Part shown: in pieces, positions 1 through 6,375 of the stretch
How positions within the stretch are numbered: the first letter of the stretch is position 1
How the letters are laid out: each line of letters begins with the position of its first letter
From: an uncultured Bacteroidota bacterium
GTDB lineage: Bacteria > Bacteroidota > Bacteroidia > 2-12-FULL-35-15
Reading direction: 5' to 3'
NCBI GenBank assembly: GCA_903833025.1
Contig: CAILDT010000965.1
Location: 1 to 13,819, forward strand
Length of the DNA: 13,819 nt
The notes under the pieces: model-generated
The model's database searches: none
What the model was told of the DNA's origin: nothing
What the model saw: the letters and a program-made list of their open reading frames with translations, nothing else
Made by a program: the position numbers and the translations under genes

Positions 1-166
1 TACTGGAGTAATTACTTTAGTGTAGCGTTTAGTTAGTTTGGTTACTAGAGTAATTACTGTGGTGTAGCGTTTAGTTAGTTTGGTTACCGGAGTAATTACT
101 TTGGTGTAGCGTTTAGTTAGTTTAGTGTAGCGTTTAGTTGCTCCGGTGTAGCGTTTAGTTACTTTG
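1..166. repeat. 21-bp tandem repeat (minisatellite), cut by left edge
   Basis: About eight 21-bp units in two types. Type A, containing GTGTAGCGTTTAGTT, lies at 20-40, 62-82, 104-124, 125-145 and 146-166. Type B, containing GAGTAATTACT, lies at 1-19 (partial), 41-61 and 83-103. The left part alternates B-A, giving a 42-bp higher-order period, and the right end is A-A-A. The array continues past the left edge. Because 21 bp is seven codons, one minus-strand frame stays open through the array, reading KLTKRYT and KVITPVT heptapeptides. That frame meets a TAA near position 190 and has no ATG, GTG or TTG before the repeats, so a gene cannot be called. There are no spacers, so it is not a CRISPR array. 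Confidence 0.93.
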
Positions 167-307
167 GTAAGGGGTAAAAAACGATATTTGTTTTACTACC
201 ATTACGTTGGGGATTTAATAAGAATTAACCGTCCCAATTTTATTGATAACGATGCACATTGCGAATGGTATAGTATTGGTTTTATCAAGGTTGGTTTTAA
301 GTCAATA
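167..307. other. Non-coding stretch between minisatellite and terminator
   Basis: I see no supportable gene here. A plus-strand frame from a TTG at 164 runs to 355, but it has no ribosome binding site, it starts in the last repeat unit and it reads straight through the terminator hairpin, so it is probably fortuitous. No TAnnTTTG promoter box and no RNA gene were recognised. Confidence 0.5.
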
Positions 308-337
308 AAAAAGCCACTGAAAATTCAGTGGCTTTTT
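308..337. terminator. Bidirectional intrinsic terminator
   Basis: A perfect 14-bp inverted repeat: AAAAAGCCACTGAA (308-321) and its complement (324-337), with AA between the arms. The stable core is GCCACTGAA, flanked by A5 on the left and T5 on the right, so transcripts from either strand would end in a U-run. It lies about 20 bp beyond the stop codon at 358 of the minus-strand secreted-protein cluster and most likely ends that transcript. No convincing plus-strand gene feeds it in this window. Confidence 0.9.
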
Positions 338-357
338 GTGATTATTCGTTTATAATT

Positions 358-843
358 CTATTGTTCTTCTGGCTCGGTGTAACCTACCAACATAACTACA
401 CAACCTTTTTTTACTTTACCATCTTTTGATTTGGGTAATTCGTATTCTATAAAATAATTACCTGATTTTGTAGGTTCGAACGACCAGAAATCGCTGTCGA
501 TACCATTGGCATTGTCCCATAGTTTATGACGATTGTTTTTTATTTTATTGCTTTTGTCAAAAATATTCATTGTAACTGCCTCGTCAAAACCGTTAGAGCA
601 AAAAACAATTTTATACTTCTGCCCTTGAAAAGCAGTAAACTGAACTTCTACTTCGTGCGGTTTGGCATCAAAAGTAAATTCGTTAACAGCATAGCTGTCG
701 TACTTAAAAGGTTTTTTAATGTTGGCTTTGCAGCCGGCAGCTATTGATTTTGCTTTGCAACCTTGTGCAAATGAAGCATTGTTAGCAACAAAATAAAAGC
801 AAACTGTAATTGCTGATACGATAAGTAGTTTTGTTTTTTTCAT
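358..843 (-). CDS. Small secreted protein, unrecognised family (paralogue 1)
   Basis: A 161-residue exported protein of unknown function. Residues 1-26 form a signal peptide: MKK, a hydrophobic stretch, then SFAQ before the likely cleavage. The mature part begins with a short internal duplication (GCKAKSIAAGCKA), followed by an alternating hydrophobic pattern typical of a beta-sandwich. It is a tandem paralogue of the gene at 850-1311. Both share FKYDS, a G-x-KY-xx-VF segment and a C-terminal GCVV..VGY block, and three cysteines sit at equivalent places (28, 38 and 148 here). Only 6 bp separate its ATG from the upstream stop, so the two are almost certainly cotranscribed, ending at the hairpin at 308-337. 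No Shine-Dalgarno is visible. The family was not recognised; a periplasmic or surface role is inference. Confidence 0.88.
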   Translation of the reverse strand: MKKTKLLIVSAITVCFYFVANNASFAQGCKAKSIAAGCKANIKKPFKYDSYAVNEFTFDAKPHEVEVQFTAFQGQKYKIVFCSNGFDEAVTMNIFDKSNKIKNNRHKLWDNANGIDSDFWSFEPTKSGNYFIEYELPKSKDGKVKKGCVVMLVGYTEPEEQ

Positions 844-849
844 AAAGTT

Positions 850-1311
850 TTATTTATAACCCACCATAAATACTACGCAACCTGATAGTTTGGGATTGGA
901 ACCATCCATTGGAACATCATAATCAACATACATATTACGAACGTGTGGCGCATCAAAAACAAATTCCTTTGTTCCGGCAGGCGCATCTTTAGTAGTATAT
1001 ATAGCTTCTCTTTTTTTAGATTCTTTATCTTTTGTATAAACTGAAATAACAACATCTTTTGGCAAAGCAGATGTGTTAAAAACCATGCGATACTTTTCGC
1101 CAATAAACACAGGTACTTCTACTTCTAATTTTTGGTCTCTTTCTAAAAAGTTAATTTTAGAAAACTTCTGACTGTCGTATTTAAAAACATCGAGTTTCTT
1201 TTTGCAACTTTCGGTTAGTCCTTTTCTGTCGCAGTTATCCATCGCTTGAGGAGTAAATCCGTAACTGAAAATTAAACCTAACATCAAACTTGTATAAAAC
1301 ACTTTTTTCAT
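850..1311 (-). CDS. Small secreted protein, unrecognised family (paralogue 2)
   Basis: A 153-residue exported protein of unknown function and middle gene of a three-gene minus-strand cluster. Residues 1-23 are a signal peptide (MKKVFYTSLM, a hydrophobic core, then PQA). The mature part aligns with the neighbour at 358-843: FKYDS at 43-47, G-E-KY-RMVF at 71-78 and GCVVFMVGY at 144-152. Cysteines 27, 36 and 144 match Cys28, 38 and 148 of the paralogue, suggesting a conserved disulfide plus one partnered or free thiol. Identity outside these blocks looks low, so the duplication is old or the pair diverged fast. It lies 29 bp below the lipoprotein gene. No domain was recognised; an all-beta periplasmic or surface protein is inferred from the residue pattern. 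Confidence 0.88.
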   Translation of the reverse strand: MKKVFYTSLMLGLIFSYGFTPQAMDNCDRKGLTESCKKKLDVFKYDSQKFSKINFLERDQKLEVEVPVFIGEKYRMVFNTSALPKDVVISVYTKDKESKKREAIYTTKDAPAGTKEFVFDAPHVRNMYVDYDVPMDGSNPKLSGCVVFMVGYK

Positions 1312-1340
1312 AACTGTTTATTTTAAAATTGGTTTAATAC

Positions 1341-2219
1341 TTAAACTCCTGAAATAAATTTAGCTCTTAATTCGTCAATCTTTTTAGTTAATTGTACTAA
1401 TTCATCATCAGTAAAGCTCATTGCTTTATCTGAATCAGGATTATTGTTTTTCACAGAAGGTAAGCTATCGTAAATATCTTGAACTGATTTTAAATCAGTA
1501 ATTAAACCATCAATAGCAGCATCTTTTTTCTCTACGGCTTTAAGGGCATTGATGATGCTTCCCAAAATATTCATTTGTTCGGCAAGTTTGTTATTTAATT
1601 TTTTATCTTTTCCTTTTTCATATACTTTTCCTCCTATGTACATACTTTCCGTCCACGCACCAGCAAATACAATAGAAGTAATTTGTTGTTTATCGTTTTC
1701 GTCAAGGTACATATCAGTAACCATTTGCAATTCGGCAATGATGTATGCTAATGAATCTTCGTTCTCTAAGTTTTTCTCAAAACGTTTTGAAAGGTTTGAT
1801 TCGTAAAATACAGAGCCCATTTGTAAGTTATCGGCTAAGCCACGACATAGTTTCATATATCTCATCGCTTCCTGACTTTGTTTATTAAGGACACAATACG
1901 ATAAATCGGCACTAAATACGCCAAGGTTTATCGACCTATTTATATTGCTGTTGAATTTAGACACATCTTTTACGCTGCTGGTCATCCCTTCTTTATACTT
2001 CATCCCCGATTTTTTGAAGATAGATGCAATTTGTAAAGGTGAAGGTAGGGAGTAAGATGTTTCAGGTACATCGGCAGTTGCAGATGTATCTTGTTTAACA
2101 ACTTCTGTAGTTGCTTTATCTTCTTTAGGTGCTGTATTGTTGCCACACGATACAATAAGTAATGCTGAGGCAACTAATAAAGTTCCTTTTACTAACGATA
2201 ATTTTTTGTTTGAAAACAT
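1341..2219 (-). CDS. Conserved Bacteroidota-type lipoprotein, function unknown
   Basis: A 292-residue lipoprotein. The N-terminus has a basic head (FSNKK), a hydrophobic core and the lipobox I22-V-S-C25, so lipidation at Cys25 is expected. Residues 28-55 are a Lys/Thr/Glu-rich, probably flexible linker. The body is predicted largely helical, with the motif PSPLQIASIFKKSG near 60-72 and a Gly-x-x-SADLSYCVLNKQ segment near 100-113; this combination resembles an uncharacterised lipoprotein family I associate with Bacteroidota. It is the first gene of a cluster with the two secreted paralogues downstream. The best promoter candidate is a TATTTTTTG at 2290-2282, one base longer than the TAnnTTTG box, so it is weak. 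The start ATG follows an A-rich stretch with no Shine-Dalgarno. No function can be assigned. Confidence 0.9.
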   Translation of the reverse strand: MFSNKKLSLVKGTLLVASALLIVSCGNNTAPKEDKATTEVVKQDTSATADVPETSYSLPSPLQIASIFKKSGMKYKEGMTSSVKDVSKFNSNINRSINLGVFSADLSYCVLNKQSQEAMRYMKLCRGLADNLQMGSVFYESNLSKRFEKNLENEDSLAYIIAELQMVTDMYLDENDKQQITSIVFAGAWTESMYIGGKVYEKGKDKKLNNKLAEQMNILGSIINALKAVEKKDAAIDGLITDLKSVQDIYDSLPSVKNNNPDSDKAMSFTDDELVQLTKKIDELRAKFISGV

Positions 2220-2325
2220 ATTTTTTTTTGTTTAATTAATGATTAAGAACAATTGTTTAAATTTTTTCAGTGGCTAAACTACAAAAAATAATTACACCAC
2301 CACACAAGCAATTTAGAAATTTATG

Positions 2326-3597
2326 CTAATACTTATTAAGATGCGATTGTTTGTTATTTATAATTCCCAAAACTTTGCCTATAAATTTTGTTCCGATAAA
2401 AGGAGTGTTTGCCGATTTTGAATGAATGTATTTTTTTTCAAAAGTCCATTCCATTGTTGGGTTAAAGAGTGTAATGTTTGCTTTTTCGCCTTCTGCTATT
2501 TTTAGAAGTGGAAGCTTTAAAATGTTTCTTGGATTAACAGTTATTGAATCAATAATCTGTTCCAATTTTATTTTCCCTTTGTTAGAATTAATTAAACTAA
2601 AACAAGTTTCCAATCCAATCATTCCGTTTGAAGCGTTATCAAACTCTAAATTTTTTGATTCAATATCTTGTGGGCGGTGGTCGGAAGTGATGCAATCAAT
2701 AGTGCCATCGACAATCCCTTTTCGTAACGCTTCTAAATCTGATTTTGTTCTTAAAGGCGGATTTAATTTATAATTGCTATCAAAGTTATTTAGTGCTGAA
2801 TCATCTATCGCTATATTATATGCGTTAACTGATGCGGTAACTTTCAATCCTTTTGCTTTTGCTTGTCTGATTAATTCTACCGATTTACCAGTTGATATGT
2901 TAGAGATATGAATTGGTGCGTTGGTATATTCTGCTAAAAAGATATTTCTATTTACCATTACTTCCTCTGCAAGTGCAGGTATTCCTTTTAATCCGAGTTT
3001 GGTTGACGTTTCGCCTTCGTTTATTTGTCCGTCTTGCGATATTGATTTCTCGTCACAATGAGTGATAATTAATCCTCCGAAGTTTTGTGCATATAATAAA
3101 GCACGCATTAATAAACCAGCATTACCAACTGATTTTTTATCATCCGAAAAAGCAATTGCACCTGCTTGCTGCATATCATACATTTCAGAAATATCGTTTC
3201 CTTCTTGCCTGTATGATAAAGTGCCGATAGGATAAACATCAACAATTGAATCAGCGGTTTTATTCTTTATATATTGTACTTCAGATTTGGAATGAATAGG
3301 AGGGTTGGTAGATGAAACTACTGCTACGCCAGTAAAGCCACCTGCTGTAGCTGCCTCGATTCCGGTTTCTAAATCTTCTTTATGTTCGAAGCCAGGGTCG
3401 CAAAAATTTACTTGCATATCGAACCAACCAGTTGAAATATGAAGGTTATCCGCTTCTATTACTTTTACATTTTTTTCTGCATTAATTTTTGATTTGATGG
3501 AAACAATAATTCCATTTTCAATTAATACATCCATTGTTTTTCCATTGTGAGTGGAATTGGAGTCAATGATTGTGGCTGATTTTATAAGTAGGTTCAT
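2326..3597 (-). CDS. Dihydroorotase-family protein, probably catalytically inactive (PyrC'-like)
   Basis: 423 residues, normal length for a class I dihydroorotase of the amidohydrolase superfamily. Such enzymes cyclise carbamoyl-aspartate to dihydroorotate in pyrimidine synthesis. The fold markers are present: an N-terminal composite-sheet segment, GWFDMQVNFCDPG at 57-69, THCDE at 179-183, APIHISNIST at 227-236, a TPPLR-like NPPLR at 279-283, TSDHRP at 304-309 and a C-terminal EGEKANITLF. The active site is degraded. The canonical D-x-H-x-H-x-R reads D60-M-Q62-V-N64-F-C66, so both metal-binding histidines and the substrate arginine are lost, and the later histidine of HxxHxS is Asn233. His180 and Asp306 remain. 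I infer a pseudo-enzyme resembling PyrC', which in some bacteria acts as a structural partner of aspartate transcarbamoylase. No pyr gene adjoins. It lies 71 bp below the BatA gene and may share its transcript. Confidence 0.9.
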   Translation of the reverse strand: MNLLIKSATIIDSNSTHNGKTMDVLIENGIIVSIKSKINAEKNVKVIEADNLHISTGWFDMQVNFCDPGFEHKEDLETGIEAATAGGFTGVAVVSSTNPPIHSKSEVQYIKNKTADSIVDVYPIGTLSYRQEGNDISEMYDMQQAGAIAFSDDKKSVGNAGLLMRALLYAQNFGGLIITHCDEKSISQDGQINEGETSTKLGLKGIPALAEEVMVNRNIFLAEYTNAPIHISNISTGKSVELIRQAKAKGLKVTASVNAYNIAIDDSALNNFDSNYKLNPPLRTKSDLEALRKGIVDGTIDCITSDHRPQDIESKNLEFDNASNGMIGLETCFSLINSNKGKIKLEQIIDSITVNPRNILKLPLLKIAEGEKANITLFNPTMEWTFEKKYIHSKSANTPFIGTKFIGKVLGIINNKQSHLNKY

Positions 3598-3668
3598 TGG
3601 TTTATTAGTTTATTTGTTCATTAGTCTAATACAAGATTTGTAAATTCGTATTTATTTGTAATTCGTAA

Positions 3669-5729
3669 TTAACTTTTCATAAATCTCAATAACGCAACCT
3701 CTATTGCTAAAAATAACAGTGCTAAAATAATACAAAGTTTCCAAAGTTTTTTGCCTTGTTCTGTTTCGGTTAACGATTGTGTTAAACTTTGTGCATCAGT
3801 TTCAATCACATTTATATTTGATAAGTTTTTTGTAAGTAGTTGTTTTTTCAAATCATCGGCAGAAAAACAATTTAAGTCGGATTCCTTGCGATTGAAGTTA
3901 AAGGAAAGGCCTGTTACCAAATCTTTATCGGCATATAAATTATAATTGCCTGCTTCGGTAATTTGGTTGTGAGTATTGATTTCTGTTTTTGAATCTAGCG
4001 TTTTATGTTCAGGGATAATATCGAAATTATTGGTTGTTCCTTTTATGTGAAATACATTTTCGCCAGTTAATACGTTAGATGTTTCAATTGTTTGGTTGTT
4101 GCCGATGGTATAAAATAAAGGCGAAGTACTTTGAGAATACATTCCTATTTTATATAAAGTAGGGACAAAGATAGCGTGTTTCGCAAAGTTGGAAAACTTA
4201 TCGCTTAAAGAAACCGCAGCAGTATAAAGTTTGCCTTTGCCTACATCATATTTACTTAAAAAGTTATCGCCATTTTGAAGTTTTAATAAATACTCTTCAT
4301 TGCTTTGAGTTGTTTTTGAAATAATGTAATGCGAGTTCACTTTCGGCAAATCGAGGTTGGTGGCAGTAAATGTTTTTTTATCAAACACATCTTTATAAAT
4401 CGGATTGTCAATATTTATTTTATCAATCTTTGTATCCACCGTATCTAATCGCTCGTAATAATTTGCTTTTGCTCCAACAAAAAACTCTTTGTACGAATTC
4501 AAATCAATATCTACACTTGGAAATACCAATACACTTCCGCCGTTATTCATAAACCGATTTAACTCCTGTGTCAAGCCAGATGAAATAGTTTTTAGTTCGT
4601 TTAGAATAATTAATTTATTTTGTGAAAGTGCAGAATAATCCAATTTATTCTCTGCATTATTTTTCATAATGAATAAAGAATCATTACCAAATAATTTATT
4701 CAGATAAGGACTTTCCGCATTTGTTCCCGAACTGTTAATACAAAGTACAGGTATATTCTTCGCTACTTCAAAACTGAAATAAAATTTATCATCAAACGTT
4801 ACAGGATAATCATTCAACTCCACTCTGCAATTTTGAATGCCTGATTCTTTGGAAGCAAACGAAAGTATTACTTCTGTTTCCGCATCTTTATCAACCGTGA
4901 AACTTGCAGGAGTTTTCTGAATGTTATTAATAAATAGTTTTATGGAATTATTCTCAACTGCTTTATCAGATACATTTTTAATTTTTACGTGGAGTTTTTC
5001 TACCTGATTAAATTGCCTTACGGGAGTTTCGAACCAGCAGGTATCAATATAAACATTGTTTTTTTCGGCAGCAGTGAGAGGTACAAAATTAAAGTTGATG
5101 CTTGTATCGTTCTTTACTTGGTCGAGGTTTACAATGCTTTTCTGAAAATCAGAAATGATGAAAGATGTTTTTATTTTATTTGTTGATTGTTGCAACACAT
5201 CCATTTGGCGCGAAATTATTTCGGAAACACTTCGGGTAGCAGGAGTGATTTTTACTTCGTCCAGTAGTTGAACAAACTCTTCTTTATTAACTAATCGCTG
5301 ATGTTTGCCTTCAAAATCATTTGTCAGCAATTGAATTCTGTCGGTAGGTTTGTAAGCAGCCACAATTTCCAATGCTCGTTTTTTAGCATCGCCAAGCAAG
5401 GTTCCGTTTTTATTTACGGCATCCATACTGAAAGAATTATCTATAAAAATGCTGATGGTTTTATCGCCAACAGATACTTTCTTATTTTGAGACGGAATAA
5501 ATGGTTGGGCAAATGCGGCGACAAGAAATATAAGTGCAAGTATTCTTGCAAATAGAACCAATAAGTTTTTAAGTTTCGACTTTGCCTGTGTTTCTTCTTT
5601 TACTTCTTTTAAAAACCGAACATTGCTGAAATAAACAGTTTTGAACTTTCTGAAATTAAATAAATGGATGATGATTGGGATGGCAATTGCCGAAAGTGCA
5701 AAAAGAAATGCGGGATAGGTGAAGTTCAT
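3669..5729 (-). CDS. BatA-type membrane protein with von Willebrand A domain
   Basis: 686 residues. The N-terminus is the BatA/aerotolerance-regulator N-terminal domain: a first membrane helix around 6-24 (ending IPIIIHLFNFRK), a cytoplasmic segment with FSNVRFL, and a second helix around 56-77. A VWA-like domain follows, with a MIDAS D97-x-S99-x-S101 and a likely third ligand at D194 (IISDFQKS). Next come beta-rich segments (about 220-320), a Rossmann-like region at about 325-450 resembling the glutamine-amidotransferase-like fold of these proteins but without a visible catalytic Cys-His pair, and a C-terminal helix at 662-686. The start is secure because the N-terminus matches the family. 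Known Bat operons carry moxR and other bat genes; none is adjacent here, so this is a stand-alone member. A cell-envelope role is inferred. A TACTTTTG box ends 7 nt before the ATG. Confidence 0.92.
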   Translation of the reverse strand: MNFTYPAFLFALSAIAIPIIIHLFNFRKFKTVYFSNVRFLKEVKEETQAKSKLKNLLVLFARILALIFLVAAFAQPFIPSQNKKVSVGDKTISIFIDNSFSMDAVNKNGTLLGDAKKRALEIVAAYKPTDRIQLLTNDFEGKHQRLVNKEEFVQLLDEVKITPATRSVSEIISRQMDVLQQSTNKIKTSFIISDFQKSIVNLDQVKNDTSINFNFVPLTAAEKNNVYIDTCWFETPVRQFNQVEKLHVKIKNVSDKAVENNSIKLFINNIQKTPASFTVDKDAETEVILSFASKESGIQNCRVELNDYPVTFDDKFYFSFEVAKNIPVLCINSSGTNAESPYLNKLFGNDSLFIMKNNAENKLDYSALSQNKLIILNELKTISSGLTQELNRFMNNGGSVLVFPSVDIDLNSYKEFFVGAKANYYERLDTVDTKIDKINIDNPIYKDVFDKKTFTATNLDLPKVNSHYIISKTTQSNEEYLLKLQNGDNFLSKYDVGKGKLYTAAVSLSDKFSNFAKHAIFVPTLYKIGMYSQSTSPLFYTIGNNQTIETSNVLTGENVFHIKGTTNNFDIIPEHKTLDSKTEINTHNQITEAGNYNLYADKDLVTGLSFNFNRKESDLNCFSADDLKKQLLTKNLSNINVIETDAQSLTQSLTETEQGKKLWKLCIILALLFLAIEVALLRFMKS

Positions 5730-5736
5730 TAAAGCA

Positions 5737-5744
5737 CAAAAGTA
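5737..5744 (-). promoter_or_regulatory. Bacteroidota -7 box TACTTTTG upstream of the BatA-type gene
   Basis: TACTTTTG matches the TAnnTTTG consensus on the minus strand. Only 7 nt separate it from the ATG at 5729, so the predicted transcript has an extremely short or absent leader. No clear -33 TTTG element is seen at the usual distance. Confidence 0.55.
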
Positions 5745-5783
5745 ATATTTTTATAATTAACAGCGTTGATATTTTGTTTTAAG

Positions 5784-6080
5784 CTACAATTTGCTTTTTG
5801 CAGGGTCTTGGCGAGTATCAAAAATATCCAAGATTAAAATACTTTGCTTTTTAACTTTATAAATGATTTTATAATGGCGGATAACCATTCTTCTATAATC
5901 TGGATTTATTTCGTCAACTTGATATTGTTCAACAAAACGAAGTGAGGAAACGGTTTTTAAAATATCTTTTCGGATTCGTTCAGCAGATTGGTTTGATAAA
6001 TTAAAATAGTAGTTGAAAATATTTTCTAAGCTTTTGCTTGCCCTTTTACTCCAAAGAATAGTTATTTCTTTGTTTTCCAT
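5784..6080 (-). CDS. RelE/ParE-family toxin of a type II toxin-antitoxin pair
   Basis: 98 residues, the usual size of RelE/ParE-superfamily toxins, which block growth by cleaving ribosome-bound mRNA (RelE) or poisoning DNA gyrase (ParE). Visible family features are an N-terminal W-S-K-R-A strand and helix (residues 10-14), a helical stretch ending ERIRKDILKTV, Y-Q-V-D-E at about 53-57, and the core YRRMVIRHYKIIYKV followed by ILILDIFDTRQDP at the C-terminus. The pattern is closer to the ParE/YoeB-like branch than to classical RelE, but the target cannot be decided. Its ATG lies inside the antitoxin gene, giving a 19-bp overlap, so the two should be translationally coupled. It stops 54 bp above the BatA-type gene, which has its own promoter. 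Confidence 0.9.
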   Translation of the reverse strand: MENKEITILWSKRASKSLENIFNYYFNLSNQSAERIRKDILKTVSSLRFVEQYQVDEINPDYRRMVIRHYKIIYKVKKQSILILDIFDTRQDPAKSKL

Positions 6081-6313
6081 TTCGCAGATTTTTTTTCAAG
6101 TTCTTCTTGCGTAATAAAATCTCCCGATTCTATTTCCTTTTCTGCTTCTTTTAGGTTTTTATTGTAATCTTCCTTAGTTAGGGGTTTTCCATCTATTGTA
6201 TAAGCCACAATTACCTCTTTATCGAGTATCTGATTTATTTTTTTTAATACAGATTCACTTTTAACGGTAAGGAGTTTTTGTACTAAATCGAGTTTTATAG
6301 TTTGAATATTCAT
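6062..6313 (-). CDS. Antitoxin of the RelE/ParE-type pair
   Basis: 83 residues, encoded first and overlapping the toxin start by 19 bp, the usual antitoxin-then-toxin order. The N-terminal half (MNIQTIKLDLVQKLLTV..., then a helix SVLKKINQILDKE) would dimerise or bind DNA. The C-terminal half is highly charged, with A-YTIDGKPLTKEDYN followed by EAEKEIESGDFITQEELEKKS-KW, a Glu/Lys-rich tail of the type that wraps the toxin. I see no clear ribbon-helix-helix or HTH signature, so the assignment rests mainly on the adjacent toxin, the gene order and the composition. The pair has its own TACTTTTG promoter box 20 nt above the ATG and lies between two unrelated genes on the same strand. Confidence 0.87.
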   Translation of the reverse strand: MNIQTIKLDLVQKLLTVKSESVLKKINQILDKEVIVAYTIDGKPLTKEDYNKNLKEAEKEIESGDFITQEELEKKSAKWKTKK

Positions 6314-6333
6314 TTTTGTTTATTTTGTTTCAA

Positions 6334-6341
6334 CAAAAGTA
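6334..6341 (-). promoter_or_regulatory. Bacteroidota -7 box TACTTTTG for the toxin-antitoxin pair
   Basis: TACTTTTG on the minus strand matches TAnnTTTG and lies 20 nt upstream of the antitoxin ATG, a normal spacing. Its presence indicates that the pair is transcribed independently of the MFS gene ending at 6376. Confidence 0.6.
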
Positions 6342-6375
6342 ACGGTTTTTCTTTTATAAAGATAATTTATAATTC

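Noticed and set aside
1..166. CRISPR-like direct repeats
   Set aside because: Units are contiguous 21-bp copies with no spacers of similar length and no cas genes.
164..355. Plus-strand frame of 63 codons between the minisatellite and the lipoprotein cluster
   Set aside because: It starts at TTG inside the last repeat unit, has no ribosome binding site and reads through the perfect terminator hairpin.
2220..2325. Terminator or promoter between the dihydroorotase-like gene and the lipoprotein gene
   Set aside because: Only a weak 5-bp stem with a long loop and a -7 box with one extra base were found; neither is strong enough to list.
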